A DNA stretch of 27,347 nucleotides, from the NCBI GenBank assembly GCA_964649195.1, contig CAZYPK010000056.1:1-27347 (forward strand), in the 5' to 3' direction. Within the stretch, counting starts at the first letter, position 1. Each line of letters opens with the position of its first letter. Below, piece after piece: positions 1 to 9,153 of this stretch. The stretch comes from JTS-RE9 sp964649195 (GTDB lineage Bacteria > Planctomycetota > Phycisphaerae > Phycisphaerales > Phycisphaeraceae). Below the pieces are notes generated by a model. That model made no database searches. It was not told where the DNA came from and saw only the letters and a list, made by a program, of their open reading frames with translations. The translations under genes and the position numbers were made by a program.

Positions 1-2104
<2,104 letters not shown>

Positions 2105-2526
2105 GGCTTGAAAACAGCGTGAAATCCTGCGGAATATCATGGATACGCACCGAAGGATTGTAGGCAACCAGGACGCGAAAGTTTGCAGGGGGCGCCGGGT
2201 TCACAGAGCCGCGACGTAACACGTCGCGGACGCGAACAGCCTCAAGGGTGGTCATGCACACCTTGGATGGCGAAACTCGAACGCGCCAGGCATCGCATTC
2301 GCAACCATGTGGCCACCGGCGGGTGGCTGGGGCTGACGCTTCGCCCTCTCCCTTGGGGAGAGGACAGTCTCCATCGCCCGCGCAGCCTGGCGATGGAGAC
2401 AGGTGAGGGCGGGATTTTCGACGCAACATCAACCGTCAAACTGCCCTCACCCGGCTCGCAAAGCCTCGCCGACCTCTCCCCCAGGGAGAGGTGGCGAGCC
2501 ACCCGCTGTTCATCCACCGCGCTGAA
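2105..2526. other. Non-coding gap with a composite palindromic element
   Basis: There is no convincing gene between the DUF1549 start and the cobA-hemD stop. About 2105-2320 holds the upstream region of the DUF1549 gene, with no clear promoter visible. The right half is the composite repeat at 2321-2504, listed separately. Confidence 0.7.
2321..2504. repeat. Composite palindromic element (A-type edge, B-type fragment, nested hairpins)
   Basis: The outer edges GGGTGGC (2321) and GCCACCC (2498-2504) are inverted. The left edge is the same 16 bases, GGGTGGCTGGGGCTGA, that begin the A-family palindromes near 5485 and 24588. Inside are a perfect 12-bp hairpin (2367-2378 with 2389-2400, GTCTCCATCGCC), a 9-bp inverted pair GGTGAGGGC/GCCCTCACC (2402-2410 with 2443-2451), two CTCTCCC/GGGAGAG hairpins (about 2345-2363 and 2472-2491), and a 19-base B-family fragment CGGCTCGCAAAGCCTCGCC (2452-2470) identical to part of 8684-8721. 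Confidence 0.8.
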
Positions 2527-4116
2527 TCACGCTCCTTCAGGCTGGGCGCGTCCGCGACTCGTTGAGTCGCGGCTCGGGTTCGTCATCGCAGCCACCAGGC
2601 CGTCGATGTTCGACTGCGCCGCCTCCACCGTCGGCATCAGTCCCGCTTCGCGCAGCGTGGCGGTGGTGATCGGGCCGATGGAGGCGATCTTCACCCGGCC
2701 AAGCAAACCGCGATCTTCACCCAGCAGGGCGATCAGGTGGCGAACCGTCGATGAGCTGGTGAAGGTGATCCAATCGATGTCGCCCTGTCTGAGGGCGTCC
2801 ACCGTTTGAACGGGCAGTTGCGCGGCCGGCAGCGTGCGGTAGATGGGCAGATCATCCACGCTGCCGCCCGCTTCGATGAGCAGCCGGGGCAAAGCCTGCC
2901 GGGCGATGTCGGCCCGCAGCAGCAGGAAGCGTTTTCCCTTCGCGTCCGCTTGGGTCAGCGCCGCCGCCAGTTCCTCGGCGACGAACTTCGCGGGGACCAG
3001 ATCGGCGCGAAGGCCGAGCCTGGCCTGGAGCGCAGCGGCGGTCGCGTCGCCGATCACCGCGATGCGGACCTTCGCAAACGCCCGGCCATCGAGTCCCAGC
3101 GCCGCGATGCGCCGGGCCATCGCCTCCACGCCGTTCACACTGGTCAGCGCCAGCCAGTCGTAATCGGCCAGTGAGCGCAGTGCCGCATCCACTTTCACCT
3201 GCGCATCGGCGGTCATCGGCTGCGTGGCGATCGTCGGGGCTTCGAGCACCTCGGCGCCCAGCGATTCGAGTTTCAGGCGCAGGTCGCCGGCCTGCTCGCG
3301 GGTCCGGGTGATGATGATGCGCCGGCCAAAGAGCGGCCGCTGAACGTAGGCGTCAAGCCCGGGTTCCTCGATGGCGACGACGCGACCGATGATGATGATC
3401 GCCGGCGCCCGCAGGCTTTCCTCGACGACCTGCGAGCTGAGCCGATCGAGCGTGGTGCGCAGCGATTGCTGTCGCGGGGTGGCGCCCCATTCGACGATGG
3501 CGGCGGGGGTTTCGGGCGGCAAGCCGTGTTGAAGCAGCTCATCGGTGAGTGCATCGAGACGGTTCATGCCCATGTAGATGCACAGCGTCCCGCCGGTCTT
3601 CACGAGCGAGGCGAGGGCTTTCAGATCGGTGACGCTTTTGGATTTCGCGGGGTCTTCGTGGCCGGTGACAAAGGTGACGGAGGATGCGAAGTGGCGATGG
3701 GTGACGGGGATGCCGGCCATGGCCGGGGCGGCGACGCCCGCGGTGACGCCGGGCACGATCTCGCAGTGGACGTCATGCCTGGCGAGATAAACCGCCTCCT
3801 CCGCGCCGCGTCCGAACACGAACGGATCACCACCTTTGAGGCGAACGACGAAGCGTCCCGACTTCGCCTGCTCCAGCAGCAGGGCGTTGATTTCCTCCTG
3901 CGTCATCTTGTGATCGGCGTGCCGCTTGCCGACATCGATGATGACGGCATCGGCGCGGGCTTCACGCAGCAGCGAGGGGAGGACCAGGGCGTCGTACACG
4001 ATGACATCGGCGGCGCGCAGCCGGTCCAAGCCGCGCACGGTGATCAGTCCCGGATCGCCGGGGCCTGCGCCGACAAGGCAAACGCGGCCGGGAAAATTTT
4101 CGCTGTTGAATGTCAA
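2527..4116 (-). CDS. cobA-hemD: Fused uroporphyrinogen-III C-methyltransferase / uroporphyrinogen-III synthase
   Basis: This 529-residue bifunctional tetrapyrrole enzyme has two parts. Residues about 10-255 are the SAM-dependent methyltransferase (SUMT) that turns uroporphyrinogen III into precorrin-2, with VGAGPGDPGLITVRG, RLKGGDPFVFGRGAEE, VTHRHFASSVTFVTGHE and TLCIYMGM. Residues about 265-510 are HemD, which cyclises hydroxymethylbilane to uroporphyrinogen III (RRIIITRTREQAGDL, WLALTSVNGVEA, WITFTSSSTVRHL). Such fusions are known in several phyla and supply siroheme, heme or B12 synthesis. It acts in the cytoplasm. The start is TTG at 4116; no ATG lies in frame between there and the essential GAGPGDPG motif, and no strong ribosome-binding site is visible. 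The final residues, PSRDSTSRGRAQPEGA, fall outside the HemD fold and are encoded by a small palindrome (2552-2572). No other tetrapyrrole gene is nearby. Confidence 0.95.
   Translation of the reverse strand: MTFNSENFPGRVCLVGAGPGDPGLITVRGLDRLRAADVIVYDALVLPSLLREARADAVIIDVGKRHADHKMTQEEINALLLEQAKSGRFVVRLKGGDPFVFGRGAEEAVYLARHDVHCEIVPGVTAGVAAPAMAGIPVTHRHFASSVTFVTGHEDPAKSKSVTDLKALASLVKTGGTLCIYMGMNRLDALTDELLQHGLPPETPAAIVEWGATPRQQSLRTTLDRLSSQVVEESLRAPAIIIIGRVVAIEEPGLDAYVQRPLFGRRIIITRTREQAGDLRLKLESLGAEVLEAPTIATQPMTADAQVKVDAALRSLADYDWLALTSVNGVEAMARRIAALGLDGRAFAKVRIAVIGDATAAALQARLGLRADLVPAKFVAEELAAALTQADAKGKRFLLLRADIARQALPRLLIEAGGSVDDLPIYRTLPAAQLPVQTVDALRQGDIDWITFTSSSTVRHLIALLGEDRGLLGRVKIASIGPITTATLREAGLMPTVEAAQSNIDGLVAAMTNPSRDSTSRGRAQPEGA
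2552..2572. repeat. Palindrome inside the 3' end of cobA-hemD
   Basis: CCGCGACTC GTT GAGTCGCGG is a perfect 9-bp stem with a 3-base loop, coding for RDSTSRG in the C-terminal tail. It could be a captured repeat or a structure near the end of the message. Confidence 0.7.
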
Positions 4117-4211
4117 GCTGGGTTAACTCTGCCGGTTGTAACGCCGATGCCATCTCATGATACCGGCATGTAAAACAGCCGGTGTTCACGCGGGCTTTTG
4201 GGGCGGGGGAT

Positions 4212-4326
4212 TGGAGATTTCGGATTTGGGATTTCGGATTTCGGATTTCGGATTTGGCGGCATGGGCCGCTGTGGAAGCCGTCGGATTTGAGATTTCAGA
4301 TTTGAAATTTGAGATTTGAGATTTTT
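4212..4326. repeat. Heptanucleotide arrays of the GGATTTC type
   Basis: Two blocks, about 4212-4258 and 4283-4326, are runs of GGATTTC and variants (GGATTTG, AGATTTC, AGATTTG, AAATTTG) with a 7-base period, separated by about 25 bases of unrelated sequence. The same family forms the 9765-9870 array. The blocks lie between the divergent cobA-hemD and PilZ genes and so fill much of their shared upstream region. Confidence 0.85.
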
Positions 4327-4381
4327 TCGGGGGCGGGGGCAAACTTGGTTGGAAGCATCGGGATTCATCAAGGAGCGACCC

Positions 4382-4762
4382 ATGGTCGAGCACGCCGAAA
4401 CGGTTGAACTGAAGCTGATCCGCGACGAACGCCACGAGGAGGATCCCATCCCGCTCGAGCGTCGCATCGCCCACCGCAAATCGGTGACAGGCCGGGTGAC
4501 GGCGCTGATGACGATGAAGGTCGGCGATGCGGAGGTTCGCAACCGCATCTGCTCGCTGGAGCTTCGGGACATGTCGGACACGGGCGTGGGCGCGTTCAGC
4601 AGCGAGCCTTTGCCGCGCGGTGCGAAGCTCACCGTCTTCCTCCCCCCGCACGGCCCGGAGCGCGGGTTCGATCTCTACGGCACCGTCGCCCGCTGCGACG
4701 GACACGACACGGGCTACGCCATCGGCATCCGCCTGGACCGCCAGGCCTCGGCGTGCGCGTGA
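4382..4762 (+). CDS. PilZ domain protein
   Basis: This 126-residue protein is essentially one PilZ domain. It shows the arginine motif (ERRIAHRKS, R27, R28 and R32) and the D/NxSxxG motif (DMSDTGVGAFSS, D63, S65, G68), followed by alternating strands (GAKLTVFLPP, FDLYGTVARCDGHDTGYAIGIRL). PilZ domains bind cyclic di-GMP through these two motifs and usually adjust motility, adhesion or exopolysaccharide output. Both motifs are intact, so binding is plausible. The start at 4382 is supported by AAGGAG seven bases upstream; the frame is open upstream to an ATG at 4316, but that stretch is repeat DNA. It stands alone, divergent from cobA-hemD, so its target is unknown. Confidence 0.88.
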   Translation: MVEHAETVELKLIRDERHEEDPIPLERRIAHRKSVTGRVTALMTMKVGDAEVRNRICSLELRDMSDTGVGAFSSEPLPRGAKLTVFLPPHGPERGFDLYGTVARCDGHDTGYAIGIRLDRQASACA

Positions 4763-4764
4763 AC

Positions 4765-4815
4765 GCAAGCCGCTTGAGGTTTCGCAACGGCAAGCCGCTT
4801 GCGGCTTCGCAACGG
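4765..4815. repeat. Two tandem copies of a 25-bp CAAGCCGCTTG repeat (D family)
   Basis: Two near-identical 25-base units follow the PilZ stop, each reading GCAAGCCGCTTG then AGG or CGG and ending TTCGCAACG. Related copies occur at 12478-12500 and, inside the large helicase gene, at 15556-15577. The core AGCCGCTTGCGGCT is self-complementary. Confidence 0.8.
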
Positions 4816-4868
4816 GATTATCCTATGTGTTCGACTTCTTCGGAGCGAAGCCGCGAGCGGCTGGAGCC

Positions 4869-5402
4869 CTACGCGATCAACCTCTTCATCGCCTCGCGCA
4901 GCAGCGCGTGGCTTTCCTCCAATGCCTGCGGCATGATGCGGATTTCGCCGACGGTGGTGATGAAGTTGGTGTCGCCGCCCCAGCGAGGGAGGATGTGCAT
5001 GTGCAGGTGTCCGGGCAGGCCGGCCCCGGCGCAGCGGCCGATGTTGACGCCCATGTTGATGCCTTGCGGGTTGTAGGCCAGGCGGACGATGCGCTCGGCC
5101 AGGGCGGTGAGTTCGATGAAGTCGGCGCGCTGCGGAGCGGAGAGATCGGTGAGGTCGCCCAGATGCTGGCGCGGCGCGACGAGCAGGTGGCCGTTGGTGT
5201 AGGGATAGCGGTTGAGGATGATCATGCCTCGCCCGTCATTGAGCAGCACCAGTCGCTGCCGGGCGGCTTCACTGTCGGGGTCGTGGCTCAGCGCTTCGCA
5301 GAGGAAACAGGCCGGGGCATCGCCTTGCGGCTTGATCCCTTCGTGGGGATCGAGCTGCTTGAGGTATTGCATGCGCCAGGGTGCCCAGAGGTTTTCGGGC
5401 AT
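4869..5402 (-). CDS. HIT-family nucleotide hydrolase/phosphorylase (Ap4A type)
   Basis: This 177-residue cytosolic protein carries the histidine-triad signature HLHMHILPRW (H132, H134, H136) after the strands RYPYTNGHLLVAPRQH. The N-terminal NLWAPWRMQYL and the CFLC pair (C32, C35) are typical of the bacterial HIT subgroup that includes mycobacterial Ap4A phosphorylase. The likely reaction is cleavage of dinucleoside polyphosphates or adenylylated nucleotides through a nucleotidyl-histidine intermediate; the exact substrate cannot be read from sequence. The ATG at 5402 gives the WAPWR motif its usual position near the N-terminus. No Shine-Dalgarno sequence is evident. It lies downstream of the mnh operon on the same strand, but a 297-bp palindromic block separates them, so co-transcription is uncertain. 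Confidence 0.9.
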   Translation of the reverse strand: MPENLWAPWRMQYLKQLDPHEGIKPQGDAPACFLCEALSHDPDSEAARQRLVLLNDGRGMIILNRYPYTNGHLLVAPRQHLGDLTDLSAPQRADFIELTALAERIVRLAYNPQGINMGVNIGRCAGAGLPGHLHMHILPRWGGDTNFITTVGEIRIMPQALEESHALLREAMKRLIA

Positions 5403-5417
5403 GGGAGTAAGTTCCGG

Positions 5418-5695
5418 GTTCCGAGTTTCGAGTTCCGAGTTTCGGATAAGCTCCGCCCGGCCCCGGGGCCAGAGAACTTATTCCGGGTGGCTGGGGCTGA
5501 GTCCGCGAAGCCCCGGCCCGGATGCGCGAAGCAAGGTGAGGCAACTGATCGCTGATGGTCCCTTGGCCGGGGCTTCGCGGACTCAGCCCCAGCCACCCGA
5601 CCGTGAACGGGCCGTGAATCGATCACCCCTTGGCCCGCGCCTGCTCCGGGGGCCGGGCGGGGCTTATCCGAAACTCGGAACTCGAAACTCGGAAC
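5418..5695. repeat. Nested giant palindrome (heptamer outer arms, A-family inner arms)
   Basis: The outer arms 5418-5464 and 5649-5695 are inverted repeats matching at 46 of 47 bases; each contains GTTCCGA/GTTTCGA heptamers, then GGATAAGC and CCGCCCGGCCCC. Inside, 5485-5518 and 5565-5598 form a perfect 34-bp inverted repeat of the A family, beginning GGGTGGCTGGGGCTGAG with the TCCGCGA core. The centre (5519-5564) is unique sequence. The block fills the gap between mnhG and the HIT gene. Confidence 0.92.
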
Positions 5696-5699
5696 TTTT

Positions 5700-6074
5700 C
5701 TATTCCCTTCCCCCGACAGGTTCATCGGGCATCGAGGGGAGGAAGGCGGCCAGTTCATCGACGGCGGTGCGATCCGAAAGCGGGTACTCGCGGACATAGG
5801 CGGCGCGGGCCAGCAGGTGGGTGGCGGCCGGGGCGGTGAGGAACTGGAAGAAGATGGACAGGCAGCCGCGGACGAGAACGGCGTGGTTGACGCCCAGGAA
5901 CATCAGGATCGTGCCCATCAACATGAAGACGATGCCCAGCGTGCCCGCCTTGCCGGCGGCGTGCATGCGGCAGAAGACATCGGGCAACCGGATCAGCCCG
6001 ATGCCGGACACGACCACCAGAAACGAGCCGGCCAGCAGCGCGGCGGCGGCGATGATTTCAACCAGAACGTGCAT
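5700..6074 (-). CDS. mnhG: Mrp/Mnh antiporter subunit G
   Basis: This 124-residue membrane protein has three hydrophobic segments. The family signature SGIGLIRLPDVFCRMHAAGKAGTLG lies near residues 23-47 and is conserved across MnhG/MrpG/PhaG. It is one of the small subunits of the multi-subunit Na+(K+)/H+ antiporter in the inner membrane and is needed for complex assembly. The ATG at 6074 shares its A with the mnhF stop (TGATG), a one-base overlap that implies translational coupling; longer upstream starts would run through mnhF. The C-terminal tail after about residue 95 is soluble and somewhat long. It is the last gene of the operon, followed by the palindromic block at 5418-5695, which may end or stabilise the transcript. 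Confidence 0.92.
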   Translation of the reverse strand: MHVLVEIIAAAALLAGSFLVVVSGIGLIRLPDVFCRMHAAGKAGTLGIVFMLMGTILMFLGVNHAVLVRGCLSIFFQFLTAPAATHLLARAAYVREYPLSDRTAVDELAAFLPSMPDEPVGGRE

Positions 6075-6355
6075 CAGAACACCCTGCCTTTCTCCAGATA
6101 CCGGGCGATGGCGACCGAGCCGGTGAAGCCCACCAGCGTGAGAATCGGCACGGCATCGAAGTACCAGGCGTTGCCCCAGATCACGCAAAGCAGGCAGATG
6201 ATGCCGATGAAAGTGACCGAAAGCAGGTCAAAGGCCACGGCGCGGTCGGCCGGGCTGGGGCCGATCACGATGCGATAGAGGCACATCGCCGAGGTGGAAA
6301 ACATCGCCGTCAGGCAGATGTAGCAAACCACTTCAAACCAGGGACTGATGGTCAT
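6074..6355 (-). CDS. mnhF: Mrp/Mnh antiporter subunit F
   Basis: This 93-residue protein has three membrane segments. The loop MCLYRIVIGPSPADRAVAFD corresponds to the conserved R-x-GP-xxDRvvAlD motif of MnhF/MrpF, and TLVGFTGSVAIARYLEKG is the usual C-terminal helix. It is an integral part of the Mrp complex, which exports Na+ or K+ in exchange for H+ and supports pH and salt homeostasis. The ATG at 6355 overlaps the mnhE stop by four bases (ATGA) and its own stop overlaps mnhG, so E, F and G form a tightly coupled block. Confidence 0.93.
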   Translation of the reverse strand: MTISPWFEVVCYICLTAMFSTSAMCLYRIVIGPSPADRAVAFDLLSVTFIGIICLLCVIWGNAWYFDAVPILTLVGFTGSVAIARYLEKGRVF

Positions 6356-6861
6356 ATGGAATCTCCTGCATTCAGGTCATCGGCGGGTGCGGAAGCTTCG
6401 GGAGCGACAGACGGCGCGGCGGGAGCGGGGGGAACCGGGGGAGCGGCGGGAACGGGGGTCGGTGCAGCCGCCGCAGCCGCCTCGACGGAGGACCCCTTGA
6501 TGCCGCCGGCCGGAGGACGGTTCGAGGGATCGCGGCTCCACATCAGGATGTTTTTCTCGAGCACATCGGTGCAGGATCGACGCACCGCATCGGGATCGTC
6601 GCCGATGTCCATCGCGTGCAGCACGATCGCGTGACGATCATCGGGAATGTGCACCGAAATCGTGCCCGGCGTCAGCGTCATCGAATTGGCGTAACTGGTC
6701 ACTTCAAAATCACCGCGAACCGACATCGGCACCGAGATGAAGCCCGGACGAATCTTCAGCTCGGGACTGAGCACCTGTTTGACCACCGTGAAGTTGGCCA
6801 GGCACAGCTCGCGGATGAAGATGAAGACGTATTTGATGAATGCAAGGATGCGTTGAGGCAT
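6352..6861 (-). CDS. mnhE: Mrp/Mnh antiporter subunit E, N-terminally short
   Basis: Residues 1-115 contain the conserved MnhE core: FIRELCLANFTVVKQVLSP, RPGFISVPMSV, YANSMTLTPGTISVHI and LHAMDIGDD. The start is taken as ATG 6861 (MPQRILAFIKY); a TTG at 6876 is the only other start, and a stop lies in frame at 6889-6891. Typical MnhE proteins have about 60-70 more residues at the N-terminus, forming two membrane helices; here only one hydrophobic segment precedes the core. The C-terminus has an unusual alanine/proline-rich tail of about 45 residues (PVPAAPPVPPAPAAPSVAPE). The missing N-terminus abuts the palindrome at 6896-6996, so loss caused by the repeat is possible, as is a lineage with short MnhE. 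Confidence 0.85.
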   Translation of the reverse strand: MPQRILAFIKYVFIFIRELCLANFTVVKQVLSPELKIRPGFISVPMSVRGDFEVTSYANSMTLTPGTISVHIPDDRHAIVLHAMDIGDDPDAVRRSCTDVLEKNILMWSRDPSNRPPAGGIKGSSVEAAAAAAPTPVPAAPPVPPAPAAPSVAPEASAPADDLNAGDSI

Positions 6862-6895
6862 GGCACTGGGTTCCAATGAGGCAGTGATTCAATCC

Positions 6896-6996
6896 AAGCC
6901 CGATGGCGAGTCCGCGAGCCGTCGGGGTATGGGGCTTCATTCAGACTTCATTTTGTATTCGATACCCCGACGGCTCGCGGACTCGCCATCGGGCTT
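6896..6996. repeat. B-family palindrome, TCCGCGA core version
   Basis: Arms 6896-6930 and 6962-6996 form a perfect 35-bp inverted repeat beginning AAGCCCGATGGCGAG, with the core GAGTCCGCGA, around a 31-base loop. It lies between mnhD and mnhE inside the operon and overlaps the 3' end of mnhD, whose stop is in the loop. In RNA it would be a very stable hairpin. Confidence 0.93.
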
Positions 6997-8537
6997 GATG
7001 TTTTGCCATATGAGGCGTCGATATACGCCGTGGGGTCCTGCACATCCTTCGCGGCGCGCTGGGCCAGGCCGACGAACGGCTGGGCGACCACGCCCATGAA
7101 CACGGTGAACGCGATCAGAATCCCCGTCGGCGCCATCATGCCGCGATAGTTCGGGCCGGCCTTCTCGCGGCACCTGCCGCGCCAGAAGGCGTAGGACCAG
7201 ATTTTCGTCATCGAATAAAGCGTGAAAAAACTGGTGATGATCGCCACGGTCACCACGAAGAACGCCCCGCCCGCCAGCCCCGCCTTGATCAGCACGAACT
7301 TGCTGAGAAAGCCGGAGAAAGGAGGCAACCCCGCCAGGGAGAACGAGGCGATGAGGAAGAGTCCCGCGGCGCCCGGCGCCAGGTCGAGGATGCCGCCCAT
7401 CTTCTTGAGTTCCTGCGTGCCGGTGATGCGTTCGGCGATGCCGCCCACGAGGAAGAGCGAACTCTTCACGACGATGTGATGCACGATGTAGAAGATCGTG
7501 CCGACGATGGCGGCGGTCTTGACGGCTTCGGTCGCGTCCGCATCGATGCTGCCGTCGGCGGCATAAACCACGCTGCCCACCAGCCCGATGCCCATCACCA
7601 TGTACCCCACCTGGCTGATGATGTGCCACGAAAGAATTTTGCGAATCTCCCACTGGCACATCGCACCCAGCACGCCCAGCAGCATGGTGAAGCCGCTCAT
7701 CATCAGAATGATGTCCAACGCGAACTCGTGGCCCGGCTGGCGGAAGACCATCACGAAAACGCGCAGCAGCGAATAGACGCCGACCTTGGTGAGCAGGCCG
7801 GCATAAAAACCGTTGATGCCCGGCGGGACGACGGGATAGGAATCGGGCAGCCAGAAGAAGAGCGGAAAAGCCGCGGTTTTCAGGGCGAAAACGACGAGCA
7901 TGACCGAGGTCACCGCGGTGAAGAGCGCGGCCTGGTCGCCGGTGAGCGCCGCCGACCGCATGGCGACCTCCGCCATGTTCAGCGAGCCGATGGTGGCGTA
8001 GATGAAGCCCAGGCCCACGACGAAGAACGTGCCGACGATCACGTTCATGGCGATGTATTTCATCGTCTGCCGCAGCTGCGCCTTGGTGGCGCCGACCATC
8101 ATCATGCCGTAGGAACCCAGCAGCATGACCTCGTAGGAGACGAAGAGGTTGAACAGGTCGCCGGTGATGAACGACCAGTTGACGCCGGTGATCAGGAGGC
8201 TGAACAGCGGAAAGAAAAATGACTTCTGCTGCTTTTCGGTGACGGTGAAGAGGGCGTAGAGCAGCGCGACCAGCCCGACCCCTGACGAAAGGCAGAGCAT
8301 GATGCAGGTGAGTCGGTCGGCGATGAAGACGATGCCGAAAGGCGCCGCCCATCCGCCCAGCACGTTGGCGACGGTGCCGTGGTCATCGACATGAAAGAGC
8401 AGCCAGAACACGTAGCCGCACAGCCCCAGCGAAGAGGCGACGGCGACAATCTTCTCGGCGAAGTACCGCCCGTTGAGCAGCGCCAGGATCATGGCACTGA
8501 ACCAGGGGATGAGGATGACGAGGATGAGTGTGTTCAT
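6948..8537 (-). CDS. mnhD: Mrp/Mnh antiporter subunit D
   Basis: This 529-residue polytopic protein is homologous to the NuoN/NuoM antiporter-like subunits of complex I. It has about 14 hydrophobic segments. Family landmarks are LKTAAFPLFFWLPDSYPVVP followed by GINGFYAGLLTKVGVYSLLR (central proton-channel lysines), ILSWHIISQVGYMVMGIGL, HHIVVKSSLFLVGG and SLAGLPPFSGFLSKF. With MnhA it forms the ion-translocating core of the complex. The ATG at 8537 fits the first helix (NTLILVILIPWF); no Shine-Dalgarno sequence is visible. The last 19 residues, GKTSSPMASPRAVGVSNTK, are encoded by the arm and loop of the palindrome at 6896-6996 rather than by family sequence. The gene is separated from mnhC by another palindrome. 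Confidence 0.96.
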   Translation of the reverse strand: MNTLILVILIPWFSAMILALLNGRYFAEKIVAVASSLGLCGYVFWLLFHVDDHGTVANVLGGWAAPFGIVFIADRLTCIMLCLSSGVGLVALLYALFTVTEKQQKSFFFPLFSLLITGVNWSFITGDLFNLFVSYEVMLLGSYGMMMVGATKAQLRQTMKYIAMNVIVGTFFVVGLGFIYATIGSLNMAEVAMRSAALTGDQAALFTAVTSVMLVVFALKTAAFPLFFWLPDSYPVVPPGINGFYAGLLTKVGVYSLLRVFVMVFRQPGHEFALDIILMMSGFTMLLGVLGAMCQWEIRKILSWHIISQVGYMVMGIGLVGSVVYAADGSIDADATEAVKTAAIVGTIFYIVHHIVVKSSLFLVGGIAERITGTQELKKMGGILDLAPGAAGLFLIASFSLAGLPPFSGFLSKFVLIKAGLAGGAFFVVTVAIITSFFTLYSMTKIWSYAFWRGRCREKAGPNYRGMMAPTGILIAFTVFMGVVAQPFVGLAQRAAKDVQDPTAYIDASYGKTSSPMASPRAVGVSNTK

Positions 8538-8560
8538 GGGGGGCGGGGGTCGGGGATCAT

Positions 8561-8721
8561 CAAGCCCGATGGCGAGGCTTTGCGAGCCGTCGGGGTATCA
8601 AAGCGGTCAACGATCAGCCATCAGCCATCCGTTTTTCAGTTTTCACTCGTTGAGATTTTCAGGCTGAAGGCTGACGGCGCCCCATACCCCGACGGCTCGC
8701 AAAGCCTCGCCATCGGGCTTG
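8561..8721. repeat. B-family palindrome, GCTTTGCGA core version
   Basis: Arms 8561-8598 and 8684-8721 form a perfect 38-bp inverted repeat. It matches the 6896-6996 element except that the core is GAGGCTTTGCGA instead of GAGTCCGCGA. The 85-base centre holds short heptamer runs: CAGCCAT twice near 8616-8630 and GGCTGAA near 8661-8673, roughly inverted to each other. It fills the gap between mnhC and mnhD. Confidence 0.93.
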
Positions 8722-8733
8722 GGGGTTGTTGTT

Positions 8734-9153
8734 TCAATGCCCATGATGTCCGTCTTCGTCGCGGGGTCCGTGCGGCACGCCGATGGTGATTGATTCGTCG
8801 CGGCCATCGCCGGGTTCGTGATTGGGCAGCAGTTCGGGGTTGTCGGTGCCGTGGTCGAGATAGACGCGGTAGGCGATGGTGAGGAAAAGGGCGCCGACGG
8901 AGAAGCTGATGACGATGGCGGTGAGAATGATGTCCGGCGGAAGCGGGTCCATCATCGGCTTGGTCTGCCCTTCAATGCCGGCAAAGGGCGCCTCCCATGC
9001 GCCGCTGAATCCGCCGCAGCAGATCATCACCAGGTTGGTGCCGTTGGAGTAAAGGCCCATGCCCAGCACCATGCGGATGAGGTTGGGGCGAAGCATGAGG
9101 TAGGTGCCGCCGGCGAAAAGAACGCCGATGGCGATGGCCATGAAGATGCTCAT
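8734..9153 (-). CDS. mnhC: Mrp/Mnh antiporter subunit C
   Basis: This 139-residue membrane protein is the NuoK-like subunit. It has three hydrophobic helices, with GTYLMLRPNLIRMVLGMGLYSNGTNLVMI and DPLPPDIILTAIVISFSVGALFL matching MnhC/MrpC; the conserved DPLPQALVLTAIVI-type motif is clear. The ATG at 9153 overlaps the mnhB stop by four bases, so B and C are probably translationally coupled. The cytoplasmic tail after about residue 110 ends in a histidine-rich stretch (GPRDEDGHHGH) that is not part of the family core and may be a metal- or pH-sensitive tail. Downstream lies the palindrome at 8561-8721. Confidence 0.94.
   Translation of the reverse strand: MSIFMAIAIGVLFAGGTYLMLRPNLIRMVLGMGLYSNGTNLVMICCGGFSGAWEAPFAGIEGQTKPMMDPLPPDIILTAIVISFSVGALFLTIAYRVYLDHGTDNPELLPNHEPGDGRDESITIGVPHGPRDEDGHHGH

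Noticed and set aside
2183..2809. 208-codon plus-strand frame across the 2105-2526 gap
   Set aside because: It is made of repeat DNA and the antisense of cobA-hemD and has no ribosome-binding site or domain.
4316..4381. N-terminal extension of the PilZ protein
   Set aside because: The extra 22 residues come from heptamer-repeat flank, while the ATG at 4382 has a strong AAGGAG site.
5403..5699. Transposon with terminal inverted repeats
   Set aside because: There is no transposase frame inside and no target-site duplication that I can see; it is better described as a nested palindromic repeat.
5212..5799. 195-codon plus-strand frame through the nested palindrome
   Set aside because: It reads through inverted repeats; the same repeat gives similar frames on both strands, so it carries no coding signal.
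6937..8352. 471-codon minus-strand frame overlapping mnhD
   Set aside because: It is in another frame of the same strand and its product is His/Arg-rich low-complexity sequence; mnhD shows full family conservation.
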